NCBI RefSeq assembly: GCF_026914185.1
Contig: NC_070572.1
Span: 4,898,001-4,962,000 of the forward strand
From: Puccinia triticina
Taxonomy: Eukaryota; Basidiomycota; Pucciniomycetes; Pucciniales; Pucciniaceae
Length of the DNA stretch: 64,000 nucleotides
Reading direction: 5' to 3'
Made by a program: the position numbers and the translations under genes. Every line of letters begins with the position of its first letter. The stretch's first letter is position 1. The notes beneath the pieces are model-generated. The model was given only the letters and a program-made list of their open reading frames with translations. It was not told the origin of the DNA and made no database searches. Positions 53,559-63,556 of this stretch are shown piece by piece.

Positions 53559-55038
53559 TTGGCACTACTGATTCTACCGGAGTACTCTAACAAATTGATC
53601 ACGCGGGTGCACCAAAAGTTTCCAAGGTGGTTGAATGTTGGTGTTCAAAACACCCGGCCTGGAAATTGGAAAATGGAGGACTTGCCGTCAATCTGGGAAC
53701 CCCTAGTTCCAGACAGCCGCCAGATGATAGATCTGAACGGCAAAAACCAATCTGCAACTGCCAAGCAACTTTCAAAATGTTTATCCCAAACTCAAAATTA
53801 AACAACCCAAACTATCAGCTGGGCTAAAAGATGAGAAGACTATGGAGGTACTGGCCCGCCAATTTTGCCAGAAAAGTTGAATTTCCGCCCCTGAACTGCC
53901 AAATTGGCCTGTTTTCTGCCAAACTTGCCAAAGTTGTGGCACTGAACCACCATCCATGCCAGGGGACTTCAGAAACAGAGCCCTCCCCGGGTAGATTACC
54001 GCAGCGGTGCCCGGGCTGTGAGCCCGAACCGGTACATCTGTCTCGACAGGCAACCGGAGGGACATATACTCCTGATGACCGGTATTGTTCCGGTCATCAA
54101 TACTTGATAAAAAGTGAGGTACACACCTCCTTGACTGGTACGGTCCCAGTCATTGAGGTACACACCTCAATGTCCAATATCGTATTGGTCATTGAGGTAT
54201 ACACCTCACTGACCAGCCCAATCAATATTGGTGATATAATGCCAGTCATCAAGATACATGCCTTGATTACTGCCATGACACCATTCATCCAGCTACTACA
54301 ACAGTCATTGAGGCACCTTGCTGAACGGTATCATATTGGTCTTTGAGGTACACACACACCTCACTGACTGATGTCGTATTGGTCTTTGAGGTGTACACCT
54401 CACTGACCGGTGTTATATCGGCCATTGAGGTATACACCTCACTGACCCATGTCCTATTGGTCATTGAGAGGGGTATATGTCCCTCCGGTTGCCTGTCAAG
54501 ACAGATGTACTGGTCCGGGCTCACAGCCCGGGCACCACTGCGGTGCTCTACCCGGGGAGGGGTCTGTTTCCAAAGTTCCTTGGCATGGATGGCGGTTCAG
54601 CGCCACAACTTTGGAAACTTTGGCAGAAAACTGGCCAACTTGGCAGTCCAGGGGCGGAAATTAAATTCTTCTGGCAAAATTGGCGGGCCAGTACCTCCAT
54701 AGAAGACCATCCAACAGAACGACATCAATACTGGATCTTCGGCAAAGAGGATCAACAAAGTAAAGTTTGATGCGGTGAACAAGATGCTTGAAGAATGGGT
54801 GCGCCAGGCCCTCGGCTCAAAGTTAACCATTAGTGGTGATTTGATTCGCAAGAAGTGGAAGGACTTTGCTCAACTTCAAGGCATACCAAGCAGTGATTGG
54901 CTGAAGTTAAGCAATGGATGGCTCGATTCCTTCAAGGCTTGTAACGGTCTTCATTTGTTCAAAAAACACGGCGAGGAAGCCCAAGCCTATGGAGGCGCTG
55001 GACCGACAAAAAAGGCCAAAATAGTTTTTTTTTTGTGA
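53559..55038 (+). pseudogene. Tc5/pogo-type DNA-binding protein (psq HTH plus CENP-B HTH), split
   Basis: Before the foldback insertion, the frame ending at 53801 reads RQMIDLNGKNQSATAKQLSKCL (psq-type HTH). A shifted frame gives PKLKIKQPKLSAGLKDEKT up to the GAAGAC target. After the insertion, 54702-55038 reads KTIQQNDINTGSSAKRINKVKFDAVNKMLEEWV, then the CENP-B/Tc5 HTH (LTISGDLIRKKWKDFAQ, SDWLKLSNGWLDSFKACNGL, KKHGEEAQ). This is the DNA-binding half of Tc5/pogo transposases and of domesticated CENP-B-like proteins. No DDE domain follows; the frame ends at 55038. Dead because of frameshift and insertion. Confidence 0.7.
53841..54701. mobile_element. Foldback element with hairpin array core
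   Basis: 861 bp. Arms of about 230 bp (53841-54070 and 54470-54701) are inverted copies, beginning TATGGAGGTACTGGCCCGCC. The flanking duplication is GAAGAC (53835-53840 and 54702-54707); the uninterrupted HTH codons confirm it. The core is a series of TGACCGG/CCGGTCA and CCTCAATGAC/GTCATTGAGG stems. Long arms plus repeated core resemble foldback DNA elements. No coding. Confidence 0.75.
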
Positions 55039-55041
55039 AAT

Positions 55042-55872
55042 GCCGGCGAATTCACGACAAAATGGACAAATGAACCGACAGAGCGGCCATTGTCATGCTT
55101 TCAGAGCAACAATCTGGCCATTTCTGATGTCGCTCCAATGGCGCCTCCGGCAAGACAAAATAGCCACCATGGCTCTGAGCTGAAATTCCTGGCCAAGTAT
55201 GGCTACTGAGCCAACATTCACAGCCAACCATGTCTCAAAACTAAAATTTCTGGCTCATTTTCTTGTTCTTCTGTTTCCACTCCAGTCATCTTTGAACTCT
55301 TTTGATCCCGCCAGACCGATTGTAACTCATGTACTCGTAGTACATATCAGCCAAGATATGTTACGTGATCACATCTATATTGTATCTGTATGACCTATTG
55401 TATGCATCTGTATCACCCTATTGTATTGGTATCACCCTTCCACGTCATGCTATTGCCTTTTCTATACTGTGTCTTGTCTTAAAATGGGATTATATAATGT
55501 TTAGTCTTGTGGTTTGAGCTCTCAAAAGCCAGATCACTATACAATAGTCATCAACTCTTGCCTTGCTACAGTGAAGGAGCTTTCATTTCCTCAGTCTGCA
55601 AGTCAAACCCAACAGGTAAGACGTTTATTATCCTCAATAAGCGCAGTTATAAGTCATAACATGTTTACCTCCATGTTATGAAATATCTCAAACGCCAGAT
55701 CACGAGCCAATAGTCCTCAACTCTCTTTATCGTAAAGACGCTTTCAGTTCCTAAGTCTGAAAGCCAAAACCAACAAGTAAGCATTTTACAAGTCTCAATT
55801 AGCAGTTATAAGTTATATAACGTGTTGAATATCTTTATCTTATGAAACTCAGCATGCAGTGCATTTGATGTG
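55042..55872. other. Non-coding region with a 165-bp duplication
   Basis: No gene. Two diverged tandem copies at about 55525-55690 and 55692-55860 share AGATCAC, CAATAGTC-TCAACTCT, CAGTCTGAAAG and CCAACAAGTAAG. A TATA-like ATTATATAATG lies at 55490. This may be the promoter and spliced leader region of the alpha-kinase gene, now separated from it by the 55883-58190 element. Confidence 0.4.
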
Positions 55873-56231
55873 TCAGTCAGCAGGACCCCAGCAAGCCCCT
55901 ACTAGACACCCTTGAGTGATACCCCGGGAATTTGCCATTTTGAAACGGCTGTAGTTTTGATTTTTTGGAGAGAACCAACTGTTTGAAACCAACTACGTCA
56001 GTATGTTCCATTTTGCAAATTTTGGCATAGTGGATTGAAACAAGTTATGTAAGTAACATCTGCAGCCATTTGTGGGGGTTTTGGATAGGAAAAGTGCAAA
56101 ATTGATGTTCTGGTTATCATTGCTGATGTATTGATTAAAATCAAGAAAAAATCACTTTAAGAAGCCTTTCAGACCTTCCTCAACCCTTATAATGTAACAT
56201 ACAAGCAGCAGAGAACAGGGAGGAACTAATA

Positions 56232-56409
56232 GCCCGGTTCACATTGGATTTTTAAGGCCATTTTTACGCATTTTATCATTAAAATTCATCATTTTTTTCA
56301 AGTTGGTCAGATTCTTCTGAAACCACTTTTCTGATGATTGGAAAATTTGGCAAAATTTTATGATAAAATCAGATAAAAATAGGTTCAAAGTCACCAACGT
56401 GAACCGGGC
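56232..56409. mobile_element. Tc1/mariner-like MITE (178 bp)
   Basis: Inverted ends GCCCGGTTCAC and GTGAACCGGGC flanked by TA (56230-56231 and 56410-56411). The interior is AT-rich, with no coding. The ends share GGTTCAC with the MITE at 43612-43815. Confidence 0.72.
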
Positions 56410-56418
56410 TAATATGTA

Positions 56419-57935
56419 GGGGGTTGAGAAATCAACTCCCTCAAATTACAAAATCAACTCCCAAACGCAGTTTACGTTGCGCGGACCGCGTTGGGACGTC
56501 TTCCCCGGGTCCTCCTGACCACATTTCGACCTGGGGGCGTTTTGGGAGTCGGAATTGTAATTCTGCAATGCCAAACGTGAGTTGGGATTTCAATTTTACA
56601 AAAAATCCTAGAAAATAGAGAAATATTTATATCTCCTCACTGAAGCACCCAAACGCACCCAAAATTTTACAGAAATCTAGATACACTGTCTATAAAATAC
56701 TTTTAGATTTACAGCAGTATAAACAATCAGGAAGGCCTTGCGGAACAGGGGGGTTAATTTGGGGGATTTCCTACTAAGGAAATCCCGCAAAACCTTATCT
56801 ATGGTGCTCCAGATGGCCCCAAATTTTTTCTGCGATAAGAATAAACTCTTGAACACTTATGTTGAGCTTCACGGCATTAGCACACCTCAGGGACACCTTG
56901 TGTAGCCGGGGGCTGATTTGGCGGATTTCCTACTAAGGAAATCCCGCGAAACCTTATCTAAGGTGCTCCAAATGGCCCCAGATTTTTTCTACCATATGAA
57001 TACCCTCTCTAGAAAATATTTTGAAAACCAAGGAGGTATTAAGAATCAGAAACACCTTCTATAAAGCCCTGTGGATAAGGATTTGGTGCAGTTCCTTAGT
57101 AGGAAATCAAATTAGCCCCCTGCTTATAGAAGGTGTTACTGATGGGTAATACCTCCTTGGGGCTCAAAATATTTTCTAGAGAGTTTATTAATATGGCAGA
57201 AAAAATTTGGGGCCATTTGGAGCACCTTAGATAAGGTTTCGGGGGATTTCCTTAGTAGGAAATCCGCCAAATCAGCCCCCGGCTACACAAGGTGTCCCTG
57301 AGGTATTCTAATGCCGTGAAGCTCAAAATAAGTTTTAAAGAGCGTATTCTTATGGCAGAAAAAATTTGGGGCCATTTGGAGCCCTGTAGATAAGGTTTCG
57401 CGGGATTTCCTTGGTAGGAAATCCGCCAAATCAGCCCCCGGCTACACAAGGTTTCCCTGAGGTGTGATAGTGCTGTGAAGCTCAACATAAGCTTTCAAGA
57501 GTGTATTCTTATGGCAGAAAAAATTTGGGGCCATTTGGAGCACCTTAGATAAGGTTTCGTGGGATTTCCTTAGTAGGAAATCCCCCAAATTAACCCCCCC
57601 TGTTCCGCAAGGCCTTCCTGATTGTTTATACTGCTGTAAATCTGAACGTATTTTCTAGACAGTGTATCTAGATTTCTGTAAAATTCTGGGAGCGTTTGGG
57701 TGCTCCAGTGAGGAGATATAAATATTTCCCTATTTTCTGGGATTTATTGTAAAATTAAAATCCCGACTCCCTTTTGGGATTGCGGAATTACAATTCCGAC
57801 TCCCAAAACCCCCCTGGGTCAAGTCAAAATGGGGTCATGAGGACCCGGGGGAGACGTCGGGAAGCGGTTCACGCAACGTAAACCCCATTTGGGAGTTGAT
57901 TTTTTTAATTTATGGGAGTCGATTTCTCAACCCCC
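56419..57935. mobile_element. hAT-like foldback element with inverted tandem units
   Basis: 1517 bp with ends GGGGGTTGAGAAATC and its complement and a perfect 8-bp duplication AATATGTA (56411-56418 and 57936-57943). Inside, a ~165-bp unit holding GGATTTCCTACTAAGGAAATCC and TGGCCCCAAATTTTTTCTG is repeated twice in one direction and about three times in the other, so nearly the whole element can fold into one stem. No coding. Confidence 0.75.
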
Positions 57936-58190
57936 AATATGTATGCACACTATTTTTGCACCTTTAAGCACAAAAACAAATTGAAACAAAACACGTAAGT
58001 ATGTCATTTTTTCCCTTCAAAGGGAAGACCAGATTGAAACAGGGTACGTCAGTATGTCCTAGAAGAAAAAATTCCCAGAACTGTCCATTTGAAACAAGTT
58101 TCACAGGTTTACGTAAGTATCATATTTGCCAAAAACATCATTTTGAAACAATTCACGTAAGGGTGTCTAGTAGGGGCTTGCCAGGGTCCT

Positions 58191-60351
58191 CAGTCAGCCC
58201 GCCGTTCTTGGCCAACTATGCCAAATCTGTATCATCGACACCGCTTCAAGTTTCAAAGATAGTTCCTCTGCTACCAAAGCTATTGCCAATCCAAACAACG
58301 CCTTAAGCAAGAAGGAACAGACTTTCATGCGTGCAAGGAGCCTATTGTCCCAAATGAATTCAGCTGCCGCCAAACCGCTTGCCTCAAATACCAGTCAAGA
58401 AATTGAAGTTGTTGGAAACTCTTCTGGGAATCCACACAAACTTGCTCGATCAAAACGTGTTTCTGCTTTCACCCCCTACCCAAAGAGTTCTAAGGCTTTC
58501 AAGCCAAAATCTGCAGTTGCGAGTAAAGGTGCTATTCCTCCTACTAATCCTCCGCAGAAAGTCTATATCCAATGTGGCTTTATGGTACGAGTTGGGGGTA
58601 GATTTCCTTCAAAGCTTTCTGCGCACAAACGGCCAATGGTAGTTGAAATCGACAATCCCAATTCATACCAATTGTTACTTCTCTCGCTGTGTGAATTTTT
58701 TTTTGGCCACGACTTAGGGGACTATGGGCCATTCTCAAAAGCGCACTTCCCCTTCACTCAATTAGGGACTAAAAATTTGGGCGTAGAAGATCAGCAATCT
58801 TTTATATCTCATCTAGAGTCCAATAAAACTATTGACCTTATACTCAATTACAATACTTTTGAGCAAAAAATGCTCCAGGATGAAGAAGACGGTTACCAAA
58901 AATCTGTTTCGGATGAAGAAAGCCTACCCTCCATTGTTTTACCACCTTCGCAGTTATCACTTCCAACTACAAATCAACTTTCTTCCAATCCGAGCACTAA
59001 CCGCTCCAACTCTTATGTGGAAGCTATCTCAAGCCAAAAGTTGGACGAATCTGTTAATGCAAAACACTCTAGTCAAGTTCCAGATAGTCACCACTCAACC
59101 TCTGTGGTTTCTGCATCACTCCCAGGCTATGTTGCAGACAGTCTTGTCCGTGTTGCTCTTGGGAGATCTCCGCCATGTATGTTTTTTCCTTCATATCAAT
59201 TGCCGCATTGAAATACAAATCACTCACTTTGTTTTAAAATACACAGGGGCAACACAACCAATCTTGAACATTTCTGATCTCTCTTGGGATTGCTTTGGTA
59301 CTCCTGACTTATCTTTGTTTATCACTGGTCTGAACGCAATGGATTGGAGCGAAGGAATCCGACATTCACTCGATCCAAATGGAACGGATAACTTTTGACT
59401 CCTAGTGCATTTCAAAGTGCTGGAAGATGAATTTCTTTTTGAAAACCATAAAATTAGGATTGTAAAAGCAGAGCTTCTTGACTCTCCAAATGTATACTCC
59501 ATGGTAGCAAAGTATAGCCTGGTTCATAATCACCCAACAAAAAGTTACTTGCCTTTTCCAATCTATTGAATGAGATCATATGCTGTGGCTTGGCAATTTG
59601 TTTCCCTGTTTGGCCAGGCTGTTTCGTCTTCTCCCAAGGCTGCGTTTGATCTTAAACATATTGCGCAGCAAATTCGTGTAAGTGTGTTTTGACCAATCCT
59701 GACTAGTATCAACGACTCACCAAATGAAATGGAGATCTTTTAGGTTGTTGATGCATTCCCAGTATACTCGGATCTGGAGAGGACCAGCGGACAAGATTAC
59801 TATGAAAATTTGGATCCAACCATCAATAATCCACTTGCTTACTGTGAAAATGAACCTACTCGGGTGTTCTTCATGGAAGAATACATTGTTGGATTGTGGA
59901 AGAAATTCTTACATCCCACTGAGTTTGATAGCCAACTCAATGATCACTCTCCAGCGGTCAATCAGCTTATGTCTGCTTTGCAGCATTGGACGTATGTGCA
60001 TACTAATGGCCAGATGATCATAACCAATCTCCAAGGCGCTTTACCTTTATTTAGTAAACCAAAGATTGTTGATTTGAACCCCAAGTAAGCAATTCATTCA
60101 ACTTGTCTTACAATTCAGACGCCAATGTTTGGTTTCCATTTCAGGGCGCATTGGTCATTCTGGTCTCCTTTTGAACCAATGGTAGTCATGAACCAATTTC
60201 TCTCCAATCATGTCTGTTCCAGAGCTTGCACATCCTTGGACCTCGGAAAATTGAAAGAAATCAATTGGCCACCAGCTACAGCGGAAAATTTGGCGGAACA
60301 CAACAAAGACAAATCACAAGGTCTTGGAACAAACCCAGGAGTGAACTTCTG
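58191..60351 (+). CDS. Alpha-type (MHCK/EF2K) protein kinase, with two in-frame TGA codons
   Basis: Exons: at least 58327-59176 (open upstream to about 58195), 59247-59677, 59744-60084 and 60145-60351, all with GT-AG joins in one frame. The first ~280 residues are Ser/Pro-rich with an early globular block (KVYIQCGFMVRVGGRFPSKLSAHKRP). The kinase domain lies over exons 2-4: FKVLEDEFLFENHKIRIVKAEL, VFFMEEYIVGLWKKF, QHWTYVHTNGQMIITNLQGALPL (the HW/F-TY-x-H-x-x-G-Q-x-x-x-x-x-LQG signature), then the zinc-binding tail HVCSRACTSLDL. Exon 2 has TGA at 59396-59398 and 59567-59569 in an otherwise open frame. Probably a recent pseudogene; readthrough or assembly error are alternatives. Confidence 0.68.
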
Positions 60352-60483
60352 AATTTCTTATTATAGATTTTTATTCATTATGTCATAGAATATTAGTTTT
60401 GAATTGGGAAACTCAAATCGAATCAATTGGAAAAACAACTGTAAAGTTTGAGAGATGAGAGAGACAACAGAAAAGGACAAATG

Positions 60484-61803
60484 TCACGAGACTTTTTGCT
60501 TCTTGGTGGGTTTGGTTGAAGAACGCTCAGACTGGCACATAGTCTTCTGCTTCTTTTCGTCAGGTGACAAGTCCTTCAGAGATATGGATCTAGATACTAA
60601 TGTATGGCTAATTTGGAATGAGCATCCATGGTGGGTTGTATCTTTAGTATTTTCAACTCGGCCGGTGGGCCAACAGTGTGATGACTGATGTCGTTGCTTT
60701 TCCAGAACACCTCAACAATGCCGGGGAGCCTGCCAAATTCTATGTTGCAGTCGTAGTCGGGAAACCTGAGGGCATGTCCGAATTCATTTGAAGGAGGCAA
60801 GATTGGGGAACCAGTCTTGCGGTTGATGTAGCTGAAGATACCGTAGGTGAACACATTCTTGTCTTTTTCACAATGGGGCTTGTTTGAGAAGTCATTTGAT
60901 GTGACTATGACATTTGAGGCAACTGGTTCTGGGTTGTTTTTAGAACTTTCCCACTCTTTGTTGGACCAACTGGGAATGCTGAAGTCTTCAAGGGCCTTCC
61001 TTTTCTGCTCATGGGCATCAGGCGAGAAGTGGCGGATGCACTCTTTCACGAGTTCGTTGTGAGAAGCTAATTTCTGCTGAAAAATGTCATCCAATGCTTG
61101 CTGGGCAGGAGGAAGGTTCTTTTGAGTAGCATAAGTTCCTTGAAAGAGACATTGGTATCAGTCAGTCTGATGTTTCTGTAGAGAGGCGGGGAACAGGTAG
61201 CTTACCAGCGGTTTTACCATCCTCATAACCTCCTTGAAAGCCAACTCCAGACATCCGTCCGGAAAGCTTTTCTTTGTTCTTGAGATTTGAGCAATGATTT
61301 CCCATCACAGCTAGGTCTTCTATGAGTTCACAAAGCCGGTTGTAGATGGGGTTGGAGAGATCAGGAGGAGTATAAGATACTAGAAATAGGATCTTCTTTC
61401 CACTACCACTGTTTGTTATAATCAGATCAAGAGAACAGGTAAAGGTCCGGATATCAATTGAGAATGTTTTTTTTTTGATTTGCTTTGTCATCTTCAATAC
61501 TAATGGAGTAGAACTGGGATAGTAAGACTTGGTATGATGCACAGAATTTTTAAGGGTTTTGCAAGCACGTTCAGAAAGTGGCTTGCAAGCTTCAGCAGAC
61601 AAATCAACACAGCCCGGATCTTGTTCATCTAATTCATATTCCTCTTCAGAGCCAGGAGTTTTGGACAGCACATTTAGAGACACTAAATTTGAGGCATTGA
61701 GAGATATAGAAGTCGAGGCATCCATGTCAGTGTTGCAATTTGTCAGACTCTCCAGGGCACCTAACGAACCCCCCTTTGAGTCAGACAAGAGTTTCAAAGA
61801 CAT
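60484..61803 (-). pseudogene. Tet-like 2OG-Fe(II) oxygenase domain protein, frameshifted near the end
   Basis: Two exons on the minus strand: 61803-61206 and 61138-60597, joined ...YEDGKTAG/TYATQKN. The N-terminal 150 residues are Ser/Asn-rich and acidic; MSGVGFQGGYEDGKTAG precedes the catalytic domain. Core: NVIVTSNDFSNKPHCEKDKNVFTYGIFS, LGHALRFPDYDCN-like FGHALRFPDYDCNIEFG, LPGIVEVFWKSNDISHHT. This matches rust Tet-like 2OG-Fe(II) oxygenases; the iron motif is HCE rather than HxD, and the distal His is in SHHT. Near 60650 a 1-bp shift moves the family ending (HHGCSFQISHTLVSRSI) to another frame, running to 60484. Related fungal TET/JBP genes travel with KDZ transposons. Confidence 0.62.
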
Positions 61804-61825
61804 TTGGACAAATTATTAAAGCGTA

Positions 61826-62849
61826 ATGAAGGGAATTGTAAAGATGGCCACTGGGAAACAGCACCAGTTGACTGTTCAAGATACTTATATCAAAGAAGAC
61901 ATAGCTAACCACGAAAAGGGGACAGCTCTCAAGTCCGGTCCATTTGGACGCAAAGGGAAAAGTCTGAGGCATGTGAAAGAATTCAGACAACTTAAAGGTA
62001 TATATCTTTTTATAAGTATGCTGTCTAATGAATACAATGATAAGGGAGGTGGTTATTCTGTACCTGAAAGGCAGATAAAATCTACACGCTATTGCTTAAG
62101 AATAATAGAGATAGAGAAAATCTTTGTTGGTAAGATAAAAAAAAATTCTGTACTTCTTCTGACAGACTTGATGTTTTCTTATAAAGATTAAAATAGAAAT
62201 ATTTGACATGTTAGTATTTCTATTTTTAGTCATTGTATTTCATTTAGAATAAGAGTAAATACTTTTAATGATTCTGCTGTCAAACAGTTGAAAGAAATCT
62301 TCTTCGATGCTTTCTTAGTGTTTGACTAGTTGTGAATCAAAACAGTTAAATTAGCCTTGTCCGTTCTTAATCATTATTGCATACTGCTCATTACCTGATG
62401 AGCTTATGCAATCAATGAGCTTAAGATTATTGGACTTGCTAATTGATGATGGTCTTGAGCGGAAAGGATTGAGATGAGATTATTAGATCTTTCTCTTCTG
62501 AACTCCAGGAGTAAGATCATTGACTCACCTTGAGTTTGATGATCCTCGATCCTCATCATCTATGACAGTGACGTCATTGATTCTTGAGCATAAAGCTCTC
62601 TTGCCAATCGGCTGTTCATGACCTGAACAGGACAAATCTGCTTAGCATGAAATAAGTATTTCAGCTATTTTTGCCTGATGAGTATATATTTTAAACATAT
62701 ATCGCTCACCCCGGGTCTTTCTTTTATTAGAATTGAATTCATTATTTGAATTCAAACAGCATGTAGTGTTGCCCCCTGGTCCGTACAATTCAAAACATAT
62801 ATTGGTGTTTCGCCTTTTCCGTGTGTTTGCAAGCTTTGGGACAGGAAGA
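61826..62849. other. Region without supported gene
   Basis: A plus-strand frame at 61826-62191 (121 codons) shows no family resemblance and lies head-to-head with the oxygenase gene; it could be promoter sequence. The rest is AT-rich with short words TGATGATCCTCGATCCTCATCATC near 62540 in pieces. Nothing else seen. Confidence 0.35.
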
Positions 62850-62940
62850 AGTGCTTTGGGACAAAGCGAAGCGCTTTGGGAAGAGGGCAAGCGCTTCGAG
62901 ACAAAGTAAAGCGCTTTGGGACGAGGCAAAGTGCTGTGAT
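62850..62940 (+). repeat. 20-bp minisatellite (about 4.5 copies)
   Basis: Unit AGCGCTTTGGGACAAAGCAA with substitutions, at 20-bp period. AGCGCTTTGGGA is the best kept part. Confidence 0.75.
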
Positions 62941-63093
62941 GTCCCGGATCTTGGGACCTGTATACGCCGGAATAGGCACCCGCCAATTCCCTTTCCTTGC
63001 CGCTCTTGGCACTCCTATTTGTCTCCTTTTTATCTAGTTCTTATTGCGGCCCTCAGGCCAATCATGTATAGAAAATGTAGGCGCAGAGAGTCT

Positions 63094-63405
63094 TTGCAAA
63101 GACCAGCGAGTGGAGTTAGCACACGACACGAGAGACTGAGACAACGAGCGAGCACACCTTTGCAAAGACCAGCAAGTGGAGTTAGCACACAACACGAGAG
63201 ACTGAGACAACGAGCGAGCACACCTGATGTGTGAGAGAGGTTGGAAACAGAAATGAGCAACTGAATCAATTTCATGAACATGAAAGAAATGACAATGAAC
63301 CTTTGCAAAGACCAGCAAGTGGAGTTAGCACACAACACAACAGACTGAGACGACGAGCGAGCACACCTGATGTGTGAGAGAGGTTGGAAACAGAAATGAG
63401 CAACT
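63094..63405 (+). repeat. Two-level tandem repeat (66 bp and about 200 bp)
   Basis: The block CTTTGCAAAGACCAGC...GAGCGAGCACAC (about 66 bp) occurs at 63094, 63160 and 63300. The last two copies are each followed by CTGATGTGTGAGAGAGGTTG and GAAACAGAAATGAGCAACTG. The plus frame is Arg/Ser-rich (SGVSTRHERLRQRAST) and runs into TGA at 63232-63234 and after the third copy. Confidence 0.75.
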
Positions 63406-63556
63406 GAATGAAGAAAAGAGAAAATAGAAAGCGGTACACAATAATCTATCTAGACTAACATTCAGTTAGGTTTCATTTAGGTTTACAACTATGAATCTCA
63501 CTACATGACCGGTTGCCGAGTATGCTACTACTGAGGAACTCAATACCCTCCCTTGC

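Larger units (their letters stand above)
55883..58190. mobile_element. Mutator-like composite element with subterminal repeats
   Basis: Terminal inverted repeats of about 30 bp (GGACCCCAGCAAGCCCC left, GGGGCTTGCCAGGGTCC right). Direct duplication TCAGTCAGC (55873-55881 and 58191-58199), 9 bp, with one extra base on the left. About 600 bp is its own sequence; the rest is a TA-flanked MITE and a hAT-like foldback. Both subterminal zones carry repeated TTGAAACAA...ACGTAAGTATG units, all in the same direction. No transposase. Confidence 0.7.

Noticed and set aside
61826..62191. 121-codon plus-strand frame
   Set aside because: No recognisable domain and biased composition in the region upstream of the oxygenase gene; left as unsupported.
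63094..63405. CRISPR-like array
   Set aside because: The repeats are directly adjacent or of mixed period without unique spacers, and the genome is eukaryotic.
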